From assembly GCF_016801865.2 (NCBI RefSeq), contig NC_068938.1, forward strand, positions 116,090,615-116,154,614: a stretch of 64,000 bases of DNA. Reading direction: 5' to 3'. The stretch comes from Culex pipiens pallens (Eukaryota; Arthropoda; Insecta; Diptera; Culicidae). The position numbers and the translations under genes are program-made. The notes below the pieces were generated by a model. It was not told the DNA's origin. It was given only the letters and a program-made list of their open reading frames with translations, and made no database searches. Within the stretch, counting starts at the first letter, position 1. Every line of letters starts with the position of its first letter. Positions 1-8,822 of this stretch are shown piece by piece.

Positions 1-76
1 TAATTTTGGAGAAAAACGAAAATTAGTGTCAGAGGTCACGGTGGCTCTTACGGCTTTTTGAAAACTCACCCGAGAG
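1..76. repeat. Dispersed repeat fragment (matches 45184-45259)
   Basis: The first 76 bases closely match 45184-45259, including the shared stretch AGGTCACGGTGGCTCTTACG, so this is a dispersed repeat entering from the left edge. Its full extent and class cannot be seen. The second copy lies in the loop of the large foldback element at 43449-46859. Confidence 0.75.
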
Positions 77-241
77 TTCTAGATTTGTGCTCGCGAGTGA
101 CTGAGTCTTTTTGGAGCAATCAGGACCCTTGGTAAAAATCACCCTTTGTAGCTACAAAAAAAAACTTTTCCATGGCATAACTTTAAAAGTATTTCACTAA
201 ACAGAATAAACTTAGTTTTTTTTTCTCATAACTTATTTTTA

Positions 242-319
242 TTAGGTCCTTTTAGGTGCTGCGACCAGGTTAGGACCGAGGAACGATAATACAAAAAATA
301 ATAAAAAGAAGATGATCAT
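242..319 (-). pseudogene. ORF2 start remnant (25 codons) overlapping ORF1 stop
   Basis: The ORF1 stop (TGA, 316-318) overlaps an ATG (317-319) as ATGA, the termination-reinitiation arrangement common in non-LTR elements. The second frame runs 25 codons, is hydrophobic rather than endonuclease-like, and stops at 242-244 just before a polyadenylation-like AATAAA. This fits an internal deletion joining the ORF2 start to the 3' UTR; the short frame could also be spurious. Confidence 0.4.
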
Positions 320-1713
320 TTTCCCGCGCCATGTGTCAACAAGTGTGCGATCACATCAATCTGTTCCTCGGGTGTCTTGCACTGCCTCAAGCGAACTCTA
401 TATTCTCGATAAATGGCCCACAGCTCGGACTCGCTGTACAGCTTCCGTTCGCCTGGTTGTTCCTTCGGGGTTGCACCGGCGCCGGCGCCAGTATTTTCTC
501 GACTTCTTCCTGCGGGACGAGGATGCTTTTCTTCCGTCCCGACGGACGGCACCGCTCCAGGTAGCGGAGGAAAATCCGCCGCGGTGAACGCGGCTACAGC
601 CGGAGACTGTTTGTCCTTCTTCCATGCTGGCGGCTTCGGCTTGGACGCCTGCTGCCTCGACTGGATGAACTGCGCACGTTTGGGACAGCTGCGGTCCAGA
701 CCCTCGTGAGATCCAGAGCAGTTGACACACTTCTTGGCTTCCGTTTCTTCAGCTTTGCACTTTTCTGTGCTGTGGGCACCCCCACAGCTGCTGCACCTGG
801 GCTTGAGATGGCAGTTACTGGTTCCGTGACCGAACTGCAAGCAGTTCTTACACTGGGTCACGTGCGGTTCTTTGTTCCGGTAGGCCACCCACCGGACGAC
901 GACTGATCCCACTTTCTTTACCTTGCTACTCAACGCCTTGAGACTGGTGTGCTCCTTGGGGAAGAGTACAACGAAAGGTGTCTCATCGATGGCGGGAAGC
1001 TGCTGCTTCCGCTTGATGGCGTGAACTTCCAAGGCGTCCAGCTGATGTTCCGACTTGAGCAGCTCCTTGATGTATTCCGGTTCCAGGTTCGGAAGACCTC
1101 TCATCACTACCCGGTGCGGTCTATCACCGCGCCTTCCGTAGGTGTAGAACTCCACCTTGTTCTTCTTCAGGTGGGCTTGCACCGTGTCGAAGTCGTCCCT
1201 CTTGAAGCACGTAATTTTGGTGCCGTTCCGCGTCAGTTTGTGTTCCGGCTGGACATTACATGTCGACATCACCTTCGCAAGGCGGGCGAAGCTTGTATTT
1301 TTCACCACCAGCGGCGGCTGCTTCTTTTCTCCGGCCGACTTGCCGGATTCTGGTACCACGGAGGTGGATTTTCCTGCGGCTGGGTTCGCATTGTTGTTGT
1401 TGTTGTTCTCCTCCGCTAGCGGGCTGAACTTGTTGTTGCTGAGCAGTTTTTTCACCTCCTGGCCATCGACGACGGTGATCTTCTCCATAGCCTTCCTGCG
1501 CCGAACCTTGATAACGGGACGAAATTCGCCACCGTCCTCTCCTCCTCCTTCGGAGTCTTCCACCTCCATGCTCGTCGCCGCCTGCGTTTTGGGTTGGAAC
1601 CCGTCCGGCTTCTGCCACACACTTTTCTTCAAGGCCGCGTTCCAGTAGAACGGCCTTCCATCCTCAGTCCTGTGCTCCGTCCACACACTCTCCGCCGTCG
1701 CGGCCGCCGCCAT
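316..1713 (-). CDS. LINE ORF1 (gag-like) nucleic-acid-binding protein with N-terminal WW-like domain
   Basis: An intact 465-residue ORF1. Residues 9-39 look like a WW domain: W11, F22-Y23-W24, N25, W33 and P36 at canonical spacing, most like the WW domains of TCERG1/PRP40 splicing-elongation factors. Residues about 60-135 are low complexity with an Asn run. Residues about 138-285 resemble the RNA-binding-like region preceding the knuckles in jockey/I-type ORF1. Three zinc knuckles follow: 288-301 (CX2CX4HX4C), 307-319 (CX2CX3HX4C) and 329-343. The C terminus (about 425-460) keeps the LYSESEL...REY pattern seen in jockey gags. Family knowledge: ORF1 binds the element's RNA to form an RNP. The WW domain is unusual and suggests recruitment of proline-rich host partners (inference). 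Its reading frame survives although ORF2 is gone, so the copy is either young or maintained. Confidence 0.85.
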   Translation of the reverse strand: MAAAATAESVWTEHRTEDGRPFYWNAALKKSVWQKPDGFQPKTQAATSMEVEDSEGGGEDGGEFRPVIKVRRRKAMEKITVVDGQEVKKLLSNNKFSPLAEENNNNNNANPAAGKSTSVVPESGKSAGEKKQPPLVVKNTSFARLAKVMSTCNVQPEHKLTRNGTKITCFKRDDFDTVQAHLKKNKVEFYTYGRRGDRPHRVVMRGLPNLEPEYIKELLKSEHQLDALEVHAIKRKQQLPAIDETPFVVLFPKEHTSLKALSSKVKKVGSVVVRWVAYRNKEPHVTQCKNCLQFGHGTSNCHLKPRCSSCGGAHSTEKCKAEETEAKKCVNCSGSHEGLDRSCPKRAQFIQSRQQASKPKPPAWKKDKQSPAVAAFTAADFPPLPGAVPSVGTEEKHPRPAGRSRENTGAGAGATPKEQPGERKLYSESELWAIYREYRVRLRQCKTPEEQIDVIAHLLTHGAGK

Positions 1714-1819
1714 GGCCGTCAGCGAAAGTTAAAAAAAAAACACCGTCAAAAACGCGCTAAGCTCCAATCAAAGGACACACGTCTGCTCTGACTGTGCTAC
1801 CTACAATCAGAATAAAATT

Positions 1820-2063
1820 TAATAGGGTCTTAGGGGAACCCAAAACGAACAGAATATGGCGGATCCGGCCAAAATCGGTTCAGCCAGTTCTGAGATAATC
1901 GTGTGGAAAAAAATCATGTCTACACACATCCCCACAGACATTTGTTCAGAATTTGATTCTGAGTTGATAAGTATACGTGAAGGTATATCTAGAAGGTGTA
2001 TTTAAGAAGTTCATTTTTCGAGCGATTTTATAGCCTTGCCTCAGGACGTGAGGAAGGCAAAAA
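1820..2063 (+). mobile_element. 3' end fragment of a non-LTR retrotransposon (copy 1)
   Basis: This matches 17818-18037 throughout (GATAATCGTGTG, GACATTTGTTCAGAATTTGA, TCGAGYGATTTTATAGCCTT). It ends in a hairpin (2033-2058) followed by AAAAA, typical of a LINE 3' UTR where reverse transcriptase recognises a terminal stem-loop. No coding sequence remains, so the clade is not determined. Confidence 0.65.
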
Positions 2064-2204
2064 GCATTGTGCCAGTAAAAACGCTATTTTTAACAATCTA
2101 TTCAGTTTGATTTTTTTTTTTGCAATTCGCTTCGCTAGGAGACGGTGATTTTAGCGGATGGCAGACTGGATTTCGCCATGTGATGTGATGATTGTCTAAG
2201 CTGT

Positions 2205-2512
2205 GTGATGAGTCACCCAGACCGACGTATTACTTCCCATCCGATAGAAGGCGTGATCAGGCAAATCTCGTCTCGAAAAATGCCACCGGGTCCGTCTGGG
2301 ATTGAACTCAGGCCTTACGGGACCATCCATAAACCACGTGGACACTTGAGGGGGGGGGGGGGGTATGGCGATTGTCCACGGTCCATACAAAAAAGTTTTA
2401 TTTTGTATGGACAATTGTCCACGAGGGGGGGGGGGGGTAACAGAATCCCAAAAAAGTGTCCACGTGGTTTATGGATGGTCTCTACTGGGGTGAGAGGTTA
2501 CCACACTAACCA
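2205..2512 (-). mobile_element. tRNA-derived SINE (antisense), split by a MITE
   Basis: Antisense copy of the SINE that is complete at 53685-53957. Shared blocks include CCCATCCGATAGAAGGCGTG (the conserved core) and TCTCGTCTCGAAAAATGCCA. The head is the antisense B-box region (GGGATTGAACTCAGGCC). A 154-bp MITE (2329-2482) interrupts the head with a TAC duplication. The intact antisense copy at 33145-33180 shows the unbroken sequence GGCCTTACTGGGG. Confidence 0.85.
2329..2482. mobile_element. 154-bp MITE with GGGACCATCC ends and 3-bp TSD (TAC)
   Basis: Terminal inverted repeats GGGACCATCCATAAACCACG / CGTGGTTTATGGATGGTCTC flank an inner inverted repeat around GTCCATAC...GTATGGAC. TAC at 2326-2328 and 2483-2485 is the target duplication, confirmed against the uninterrupted SINE at 33145-33180. 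Each arm carries a CACGTG E-box and a run of 14-15 G. A partial second copy is at 55950-56071. It is non-coding and needs a transposase in trans. The 3-bp TSD with GGG termini would fit PIF/Harbinger- or Zator-like elements, but the superfamily is not established. Confidence 0.85.
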
Positions 2513-2890
2513 CCAAGTAATACTTTTCGATACTATTTTGTAGATTCTTGCCGGCAAATAACATTTAAGCGGGGAAACAAAATTACGACTTGTGCTTAAA
2601 TCCTCTTGCATAAAGTACTGTTAAGAAAACATTGTGTCAACCTTTGTATGTTGACACGAATCGCAGAAATGGCTCATAAAAGAATAGTTACTACTCACAA
2701 AGCATTAGCGAAGATTACACATTTTTCGACTACCATTGATATGCACTTCACATTGTTTGAGGAATTTACCTTTTATTATTATTTTATTTTTTTATATTTT
2801 TTTTTGTTGTATCGTAGTTAATTTTCAGGTGGAAATAATTTTAGCAGATAGATATTTTTAAAGTCAGAACCTGTAGGGACATCAATACAA

Positions 2891-4101
2891 CCCAAGTAAC
2901 CATCCAGCACTAAAAGAAATCATAAATTAGCTGCTAAACAGCATCCACCAGCTAATCAGTCATAAAACAGCTAAGGTGATTGCAAATCAGCTCTAAAACA
3001 ACTGCTCTAATATAAGCTGGAATAGAGCTGATTTATTGCTGACGCAGGCAACACTGTTGTGATTTTTCTTTAAGAAACTGGCAGCACTCCTGACATTTTG
3101 AGTGAGAGTGGGAGAGTGAGCGAGAAGAAAAACAAAGCGATACACAACTCTCGCTCACTCGTAGAGAAGTGAGCATATCAACATGGCGAAAAAATTCAAA
3201 ACCGGCAAAAGTTGCAGGCTTTTCTGCTCATTTCGTAAGTTTTACACGAAATAAACAATTTAACAAAACCAATAAATAAACAAATATCTTTTAGGAACCG
3301 GACAATCAAGAAATGGAACTTCAACGTGCGATCGATGCTGAGAAAATATCGGCCGTTCTTTGGACATTGGCAGGAAGGATGTTTTAATTTGACGATTTCT
3401 AGGCTGAATCATCCGAATTTGGAAGCGGTCATGACGTGGTCGTGGTGCCCCTGCTGCTGGTTCAGGGTAGTGTTCCGAATAGCTCCGGTTTGTAGATAAT
3501 TGTGCAATTATTGAATCTGATCCATGAATAAAAGTGTTTGTGTCTATTCCAATTCTTGTGTTTTTCTCTCAAAGGAATATAACAGCATCGAGAGGAAGAA
3601 ATTTAGACAAAGATTTGCAATCGTAATTTCGACAACTTTCTTATGGGAAGCAGCAGTAATTGAAACAGTCCAATCACACCATTCAAACATTTCCCAAACA
3701 GGCGTGACGACCCGGGCGCAGGAACCATCAGTAAGCATCGAAGACCACTTCTGGTATCTGGCATCACATCCCCAACAAAGCAAATTCAATCAAATAAATC
3801 GACTCCTCCGCTCGGTCAGCTGAGTCGGTAAAGTGGTAAACAAACTAAAAATAGAGTTGAGAGAAAAGTGTGAGAGAGCAATATTTTTGCCTCTCCCAAC
3901 ATTGTTGACATTTTGCAGGGGTGGAACAACAACAGTAGGGGCCAGCTGGAAATCAGAAATATAAAGTCCAAAATCAGCTGCAAATCGGCTGCAAAAGCGC
4001 TTTTGATGCAGATGTCAAAACACTTTAGCATTAGCTCGCAGCTGTAAAAGCGCTTTTAGTGCTGAACAGTGATTTGTTTTAGTGCTGGATGGTTACTTGG
4101 G
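2891..4101. mobile_element. 1.2-kb non-autonomous DNA transposon with perfect 25-bp TIRs
   Basis: The ends are exact inverse copies: CCCAAGTAACCATCCAGCAC (2891) and GTGCTGGATGGTTACTTGGG (ending 4101). The reverse complement matches for 25 bases. Subterminal repeats such as AATCAGCT and AAAGCGCTTTT recur near both ends. The interior lacks a transposase. It holds an exon-like stretch: ATG at 3183, a GTAAGT-type donor near 3234, a TTTTAG acceptor near 3295, and AATAAA near 3527. Target duplication was not resolved (flanks ACAA and AAGT). Confidence 0.75.
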
Positions 4102-4500
4102 AAGTATCATAAACGACGTAAAATTCCCATGTTACCGGAAAGATACACTCATCCCCTACGAGAGAGCGATTTGTTGATTTTGGGTTTTCATAAATGCCCT
4201 AAGAGCGGGGTTTTGTGAGCCCATGTATGGTTTACAACGAGGCGGTTAGGAAGCAAACGATTTCAAGAGTGTTTTTATTATTCATCGCAACCCTTTTGCA
4301 TCTCACATTATTGGTACGTTCGTTTGAAGAGCCGGTGCGGCACTGAGTGCCGCACTCGTCGAGTGCCAGTTTTGGTTCAAACGAACGGTCCAGTTTTGCT
4401 CTCAGTTTTTATGATTGTGTGCGTGCGTGGTGTTTTGTTTTGGTTCAAAAAACGTCAGTCAAAATGCGATCGTTGCAAATTGAACGTACCTCCGCGCTGG

Positions 4501-6553
4501 TTTAATATTCAAAAAATCATATCTTGGCTCAAACACAACCAATTTTCGATGTTTTGGGCTTGTTCGCTCAGGATTTTAATACGGAACACGATGCAATCTA
4601 AAAAAATCCGGATTCCGGTTCCCTGGCCGGAGATATTCTGGATTTCCCAGGGCCAGATTGGGGCTACGCTAACCGAGTCATTTTTCTGATTACAAAAACC
4701 ATCCAAAAAAGATGAATACGAGTGAAATACTATGGAATTTTATCATCTGCAATCAAACGAAGGCCATTTTATTGAACTAGAACCATGTTGGACACGGGAA
4801 ACCCGGTCAGTAACCTGGGACCGGTTCCAGGGTCCCGGCGAGGGTCCCGGTCATAATCCGAAGATATGACCAGTACACTTTTCTTGTCCAAAGTGGACAT
4901 GTCTATGTTCATGAAATTGTGTAACAAGTTCGGAAAAACTAATGCAATACCAATCGGACCGACTGTGGCCACCCGGAACCGGTTCCAGGTTCCCGGCCAT
5001 AATCCGAATATATGGCCAATACACTTTTCTTGTCCAAAGTGGGCATGCGTCATGGCTACGTTCATGAAATTGTATCACAAGTTCAAAAAGACTAACCCAT
5101 TGTCAATTGGACCGACTGTGGCCACCCGGAACCGGTTCCAGGGTTCCGGCCATAATCCGAATATATGGCCAATACACTTTTCTTATATTTTTATAATTTT
5201 ATAATTTTATAATTTTATAATTTTATAATTTTATAATTTTATAATTTTATAATTTTATAATTTTATAATTTTATAATTTTATAATTTTATAATTTTATAA
5301 TTTTATAATTTTATAATTTTATAATTTTATAATTTTATAATTTTATAATTTTATAATTTTATAATTTTATAATTTTATAATTTTATAATTTTATAATTTT
5401 ATAATTTTTTAATTTTATAATTTTATAATTTTATAATTTTATAATTTTATAATTTTATAATTTTATAATTTTATAATTTTATAATTTTATAATTTTATAG
5501 TTTTATAATTTTATTTATTGCTGAAAGTTATAGCTAATTTGAACTTGTTTCAAAATTTCATGAACGCATATTTTATCTTGTGATGCAATGTCATGAACAT
5601 TTTCAGAAAAAAACGATTCCGGGTGGCCACTGTCGGTCCGATTGGCAATGGTTTAGTCTTTTTGAACTTGTTACACAATTTCATGAACATAGACATGTCA
5701 CATGCCCACTTTGGACAAGAAAAGTGTATTGGCCATATATTCGGATTATGGCCGGGAACCTGGAACCGGTTACGGGTGGCCACAGTCGGTCCGATTGGCA
5801 ATGGGTTAGTCTTTTTGAACTTGTGATACAATTTCATGAACGTAGCCATGACGCATGCCCACTTTGGACAAGAAAAGTGTATTGGCCATATATTCGGATT
5901 ATGGCCGGGACCCTGGAACCGGTTCCGGGTGGCCACAGTCGGTTCGATTGGCAATGGGTTAGTCTTTTTGAACTTGTGATACAATTTCATGAACATAGAC
6001 ATGTCGCATGCCCACTTTGGACAAGAAAAGTGTATTGGCCATATATTCGGATTATGGCCGGGAACCTGGAACCGGTTCCGGGTGGCCACAGTCGGTCCGA
6101 TTGGTATTGCATTAGTTTTTCCGAACTTGTTACACAATTTCATGAACATAGACATGTCCACTTTGGACAAGAAAAGTGTACTGGTCATATCTTCGGATTA
6201 TGACCGGGACCCTCGCCGGGACCCTGGAACCGGTCCCAGGTTACTGACCGGGTTTCCCGTGTCCAACATGGTTCTAGTTCAATAAAATGGCCTTCGTTTG
6301 ATTGCAGATGATAAAATTCCATAGTATTTCACTCGTATTCATCTTTTTTGGATGGTTTTTGTAATCAGAAAAATGACTCGGCTAGCGTAGCCCCAATCTG
6401 GCCCTGGGAAATCCGGAATATCTCCGGCCAGGGAACCGGAATCCGGATTTTTTCCGATTGCATCGTGTTCCGTATTAAAATCCTGAGCGAACAAGCCCAA
6501 AACATCGAAAATTGGTTGTGTTTGAGCCAAGATATGATTTTTTGAATATTAAA
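4501..6553. repeat. Large inverted repeat (palindrome) with 153-bp tandem units
   Basis: The left arm (4501-about 5185) and the right arm (about 5590-6553) are near-perfect reverse complements outside the repeat units. Both arms end in 153-bp tandem units containing ACACTTTTCTTGTCCAAAGT and GGAACCGGTTCC. Unit starts on the right are at 5706, 5859, 6012 and 6158; the left arm has about two and a half units. The unequal numbers suggest slippage or unequal exchange within one arm. The arms are separated by the octamer array. Confidence 0.85.
5178..5517. repeat. TTTTATAA octamer tandem array (~40 copies)
   Basis: An almost perfect period-8 array of TTTTATAA, about 330-340 bp, broken by a few single-base changes (for example near 5405 and 5499). 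It forms the loop between the two palindrome arms and is entirely A/T, so it should melt easily. Confidence 0.95.
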
Positions 6554-6689
6554 TTTCCACGTGGTACTTAAAGGGTTTTAAATAGTGAAATTTAATTTCA
6601 GTTAAGAATAAATAAAAGCAAGTCATTTTACGCTGAAGTATATATTTTAAAGCAAATTATTTCACAATTTTATTATTAGCACTCGATTC

Positions 6690-6880
6690 AACTCTTCTGG
6701 TGGCCCTTGAATCCCAAGTCCAGCTACGGTCTGCCTCGTCCAGCACGGGAAAGGGAATACAAGACGTTTCTTTGACTATTTGAAGATTTGCTTGTCCAAC
6801 TCACGAATCGGTGTCAGCACCAGTTCCAAAGGGTACTGCTTGCGACGGTTGAAGGACCGATTTGAGCTTGCGCTGCAAGT
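6690..6880 (-). pseudogene. Decayed DEAD-box RNA helicase fragment (DDX3/Belle-like)
   Basis: Read on the minus strand, about 6870-6776 encodes SSNRSFNRRKQYP then LVLTPIREL...QIF, closely resembling the RRKQYP-LVLAPTRELA-QI segment (motif Ia region) of the DDX3/Belle family. About 30 bases further on, 6747-6730 encodes VLDEADR (motif II, DEAD box), followed out of frame by LDLGF. In real helicases these motifs are about 95 residues apart, so there is an internal deletion plus a frameshift and a stop. It lies inside the 4313-8057 transposon, suggesting capture of host sequence. Family assignment is from motif recognition only. Confidence 0.6.
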
Positions 6881-6897
6881 TGCGGAGGATATCGCGA

Positions 6898-7330
6898 TCA
6901 TTCATACCTCCGATCCAGGTACAAATCAAACTCGTCATCGTCCAGGGACTTCGTCGTAAACGTCATCCTGACCACGGGCGGCAGCCTTCTTTTCGGCCAC
7001 CTGGTTCTTGGCCTCGGCGTTTTTTTTTTCGAAGAATCTGGAATGTCGAAAGAAACTTCAAACATCCTACTAGCGAAGTAAAAAAATGGGACTCGCCTAA
7101 ACATGTACCACTTGTCTCCGGTGCAGTGATCTATGGTGAGAGTGTGCTCCAACAGCCCGTGCGATCCGCTTGGTACGCTTGGTACGTACTCGCCCATCCG
7201 CTGCACCACCACGATAATCTTCCGCATCGGCACCTGCCCGATACCCTCGCCCTCCTCCGCCTTGGGCTTCTTCGGGTCCTTGAATGAGAATTGGTCGAAA
7301 AGTGCCCCAGCGAAAAGTCCAGTCGTCGTG
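6898..7330 (-). pseudogene. Unidentified captured coding-like fragment
   Basis: On the minus strand, about 7330-7100 has a codon-like GC-rich stretch encoding an acidic/lysine-rich segment (FSFKDPKKPKAEEGEGIGQ) and then VPMRKIIVVVQRMGEY. An ATG-initiated 111-residue frame runs 7233-6898 and ends in DDDEFDLYLDRRYE just upstream of the helicase remnant. A pyrimidine tract plus CAG near 7345-7335 resembles a splice acceptor. I do not recognise the source protein. GC content and codon-like texture contrast with the AT-rich neighbourhood. Confidence 0.35.
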
Positions 7331-7390
7331 ATAGCTGAGCGGAAGAAATTACAGGAAAATATTTTAATGATTTATTATATTTTACATTCC

Positions 7391-7690
7391 GGATGGTCAC
7401 AGAACCGGGAAAACCATTCCGGAAGGTCATCAAGCATCGTCACTCTTACGCAGGGAAACCTTCAGAATGGCCACGGAATCGACAAACCCCATCCGGATGG
7501 CCAAAAATCATCCCCCCTCTTGCGCAGGGAATCCTTTCCGGATGCTCACAGAACCGGCAAAACCCTTCCGGAAGGCCATGAGGCATCATCACTCTTGCGC
7601 AGAGGGATGAATTCGGGATGGCCACGGAACCGGCAAAACCATCCCGAAGTCCAAGAAGCATACTCCTTCTTGCTCGGGAAGCCTTATGGA
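7391..7690. repeat. Four tandem ~75-bp repeats
   Basis: Units start at about 7391, 7465, 7540 and 7616. Each begins GGATGGYCAC(A/G)GAACCGG, includes a CCGGAAGG-like step, and ends near ACTCTTGCGCAGGGA. A period near 75 (a multiple of three) keeps a frame open across the array (7133-7912 on the plus strand); I regard that frame as incidental. Confidence 0.8.
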
Positions 7691-8057
7691 ACCGATTCCG
7701 TGGTCAATAAAACCGGAACCATGATAAATAAAATGATACTTACCGGAATTTTGATAACCGCAATCCAATTTGTCCAATTTTTCACCATTCACACGCGAAC
7801 AAATCGAAAACAACAACAAAATCAGCTTCTCGTATCATGTTTTGAACGAACAGCTGATTTCGATGTTTACAAACATCGTTTGTTGGTGTGCGAGAAACTC
7901 GCACGAAACTAGAAAAAAATCGAGTGCGGCACTCGCACTTTCAGTTCCAAGATGGAGGCGAAACTCGTGCGGCACCAGCGCTAGTTTCTTCAAACAAACA
8001 CTTTGACAGCTCTGAGTGCGGCACTCAGTGCGGAACTAGCCCTCAAACGAACGTACC

Positions 8058-8737
8058 ATATGCCACCGTTCAAGGACACTTTCTTCTCAAGAGCGGGAGG
8101 AAGTTTACAAACTTTTTTTTCCAATCCACCTGGTAGTGTAATAAAGGATTTTTAGTATGGTTTGAGTTATTTTGATTTTAATTAGAAAAATAGTGGAACA
8201 TTTCAAACCAAAAAACTAATGATTTTGTGATAATTTAATATTCCAGCCTAATATTAAAAACAAACTTAAAAATTGGATTATCTGTAAATCGAAAAAGGTG
8301 TATTGGTAATGCAACAAGCACCACCCGCAATACCATCATGGCGAGGAACTTTGGTCGCGCGGTAGGAAAGGGGGTTTCATCTTTAGGCTTATTATTTTGC
8401 TTCGTGAAAGAAAGATTGCAATACGTTTCCAACGTAAACTTATAAAAAACCGCAAAAAAAACTGTAAAGATCTATGTTGGTGTGCACCTTAGAGATGAAT
8501 AGACCGTGATTCGAGTGATGCTTTGTGAAACACCCAACCAAGGACCAAGGCAGGCTAGTGGCTAGAGATGGATAGGTTAGTTTTCTGGCGCTGCTGCGTT
8601 GAAGAAAGAAAAAAAAAACCCGCGCGGCAACATCAAGGCGGCAAGAAGAAAAGGAAACCGGATAGTTTAGTCCCTTTTCTGGGATGTTCATGGGCTTGAG
8701 TGTGTGTGTTCATGAGGCATGAGGCAGGTCTACAAAC
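8058..8737. other. Wnt5 intron 3, no recognised element
   Basis: AT-rich intronic sequence between the 3.7-kb transposon and Wnt5 exon 3. I see no conserved coding or repeat structure. Confidence 0.6.
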
Positions 8738-8822
8738 CTATATTTGAAACTGGTCCAAAAACGGTGTCATCCTCGATAGTGCTGCAATTCCATCGGCGAT
8801 GCCTGAATTGATATTTGCATTC
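8738..8822 (-). CDS. Wnt5: Wnt5 exon 3 (start of conserved Wnt core), partial gene
   Basis: An 85-nt exon too short for ORF calling. The acceptor CTGCAG lies at 8823-8828 after a pyrimidine tract, and the donor GTTTGT at 8732-8737. It encodes ECKYQFRHRRWNCST followed by IEDDTVFGPVSNI and one base of the next codon. This is the diagnostic Wnt segment with conserved cysteines (CKYQF...RRWNCST). It continues exon 2 exactly in frame across a 100-bp intron, making ...AAIQ-ECKYQF. The following exons (palmitoleoylated-serine motif CKCHGxSGxC and the cysteine-rich C terminus) are not in the window and should lie left of position 1. Confidence 0.93.

Larger units (their letters stand above)
215..1800 (-). 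mobile_element. Jockey-type non-LTR retrotransposon, ORF2 deleted
   Basis: A minus-strand LINE copy with an intact ORF1 (316-1713) but no reverse transcriptase. About 85 bases of 5' leader precede ORF1 and contain AGACGTG at 1778-1784, which resembles the downstream promoter element used by jockey-type elements. Downstream of ORF1 comes a 25-codon ORF2 stub, then AATAAAAATAA and an A-rich tail near 218-230. The class is inferred from ORF1 architecture. The ends are approximate because no target-site duplication was resolved. Confidence 0.7.
4313..8057. mobile_element. 3.7-kb composite TIR element carrying palindrome and host-gene fragments
   Basis: Bounded by GGTACGTTCGTTTGA (4313) and its reverse complement TCAAACGAACGTACC (ending 8057). 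Subterminal palindromes GAGTGCGGCACTC recur at both ends (about 4346-4375, 7921-7940, 8013-8032) and are probably transposase-binding sites (inference). In order the interior holds: left palindrome arm, octamer array, right arm with 153-bp units, a decayed DEAD-box helicase fragment with adjoining exon-like sequence, and four 75-bp repeats. No transposase is recognisable. A clean target duplication was not resolved. Confidence 0.65.

Noticed and set aside
5178..5517. CRISPR or centromeric satellite
   Set aside because: A simple octamer array without spacers, confined to the loop of one palindrome.
5550..6203. Overlapping 207- and 212-codon ORFs on opposite strands as protein-coding genes
   Set aside because: They are made of 153-bp tandem units inside a palindrome; the frame stays open because the unit is a multiple of three, and there is no domain or start context.
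7133..7912. 259-codon plus-strand ORF
   Set aside because: Mostly spans the 75-bp tandem repeats and antisense of the captured fragment; no recognisable protein.
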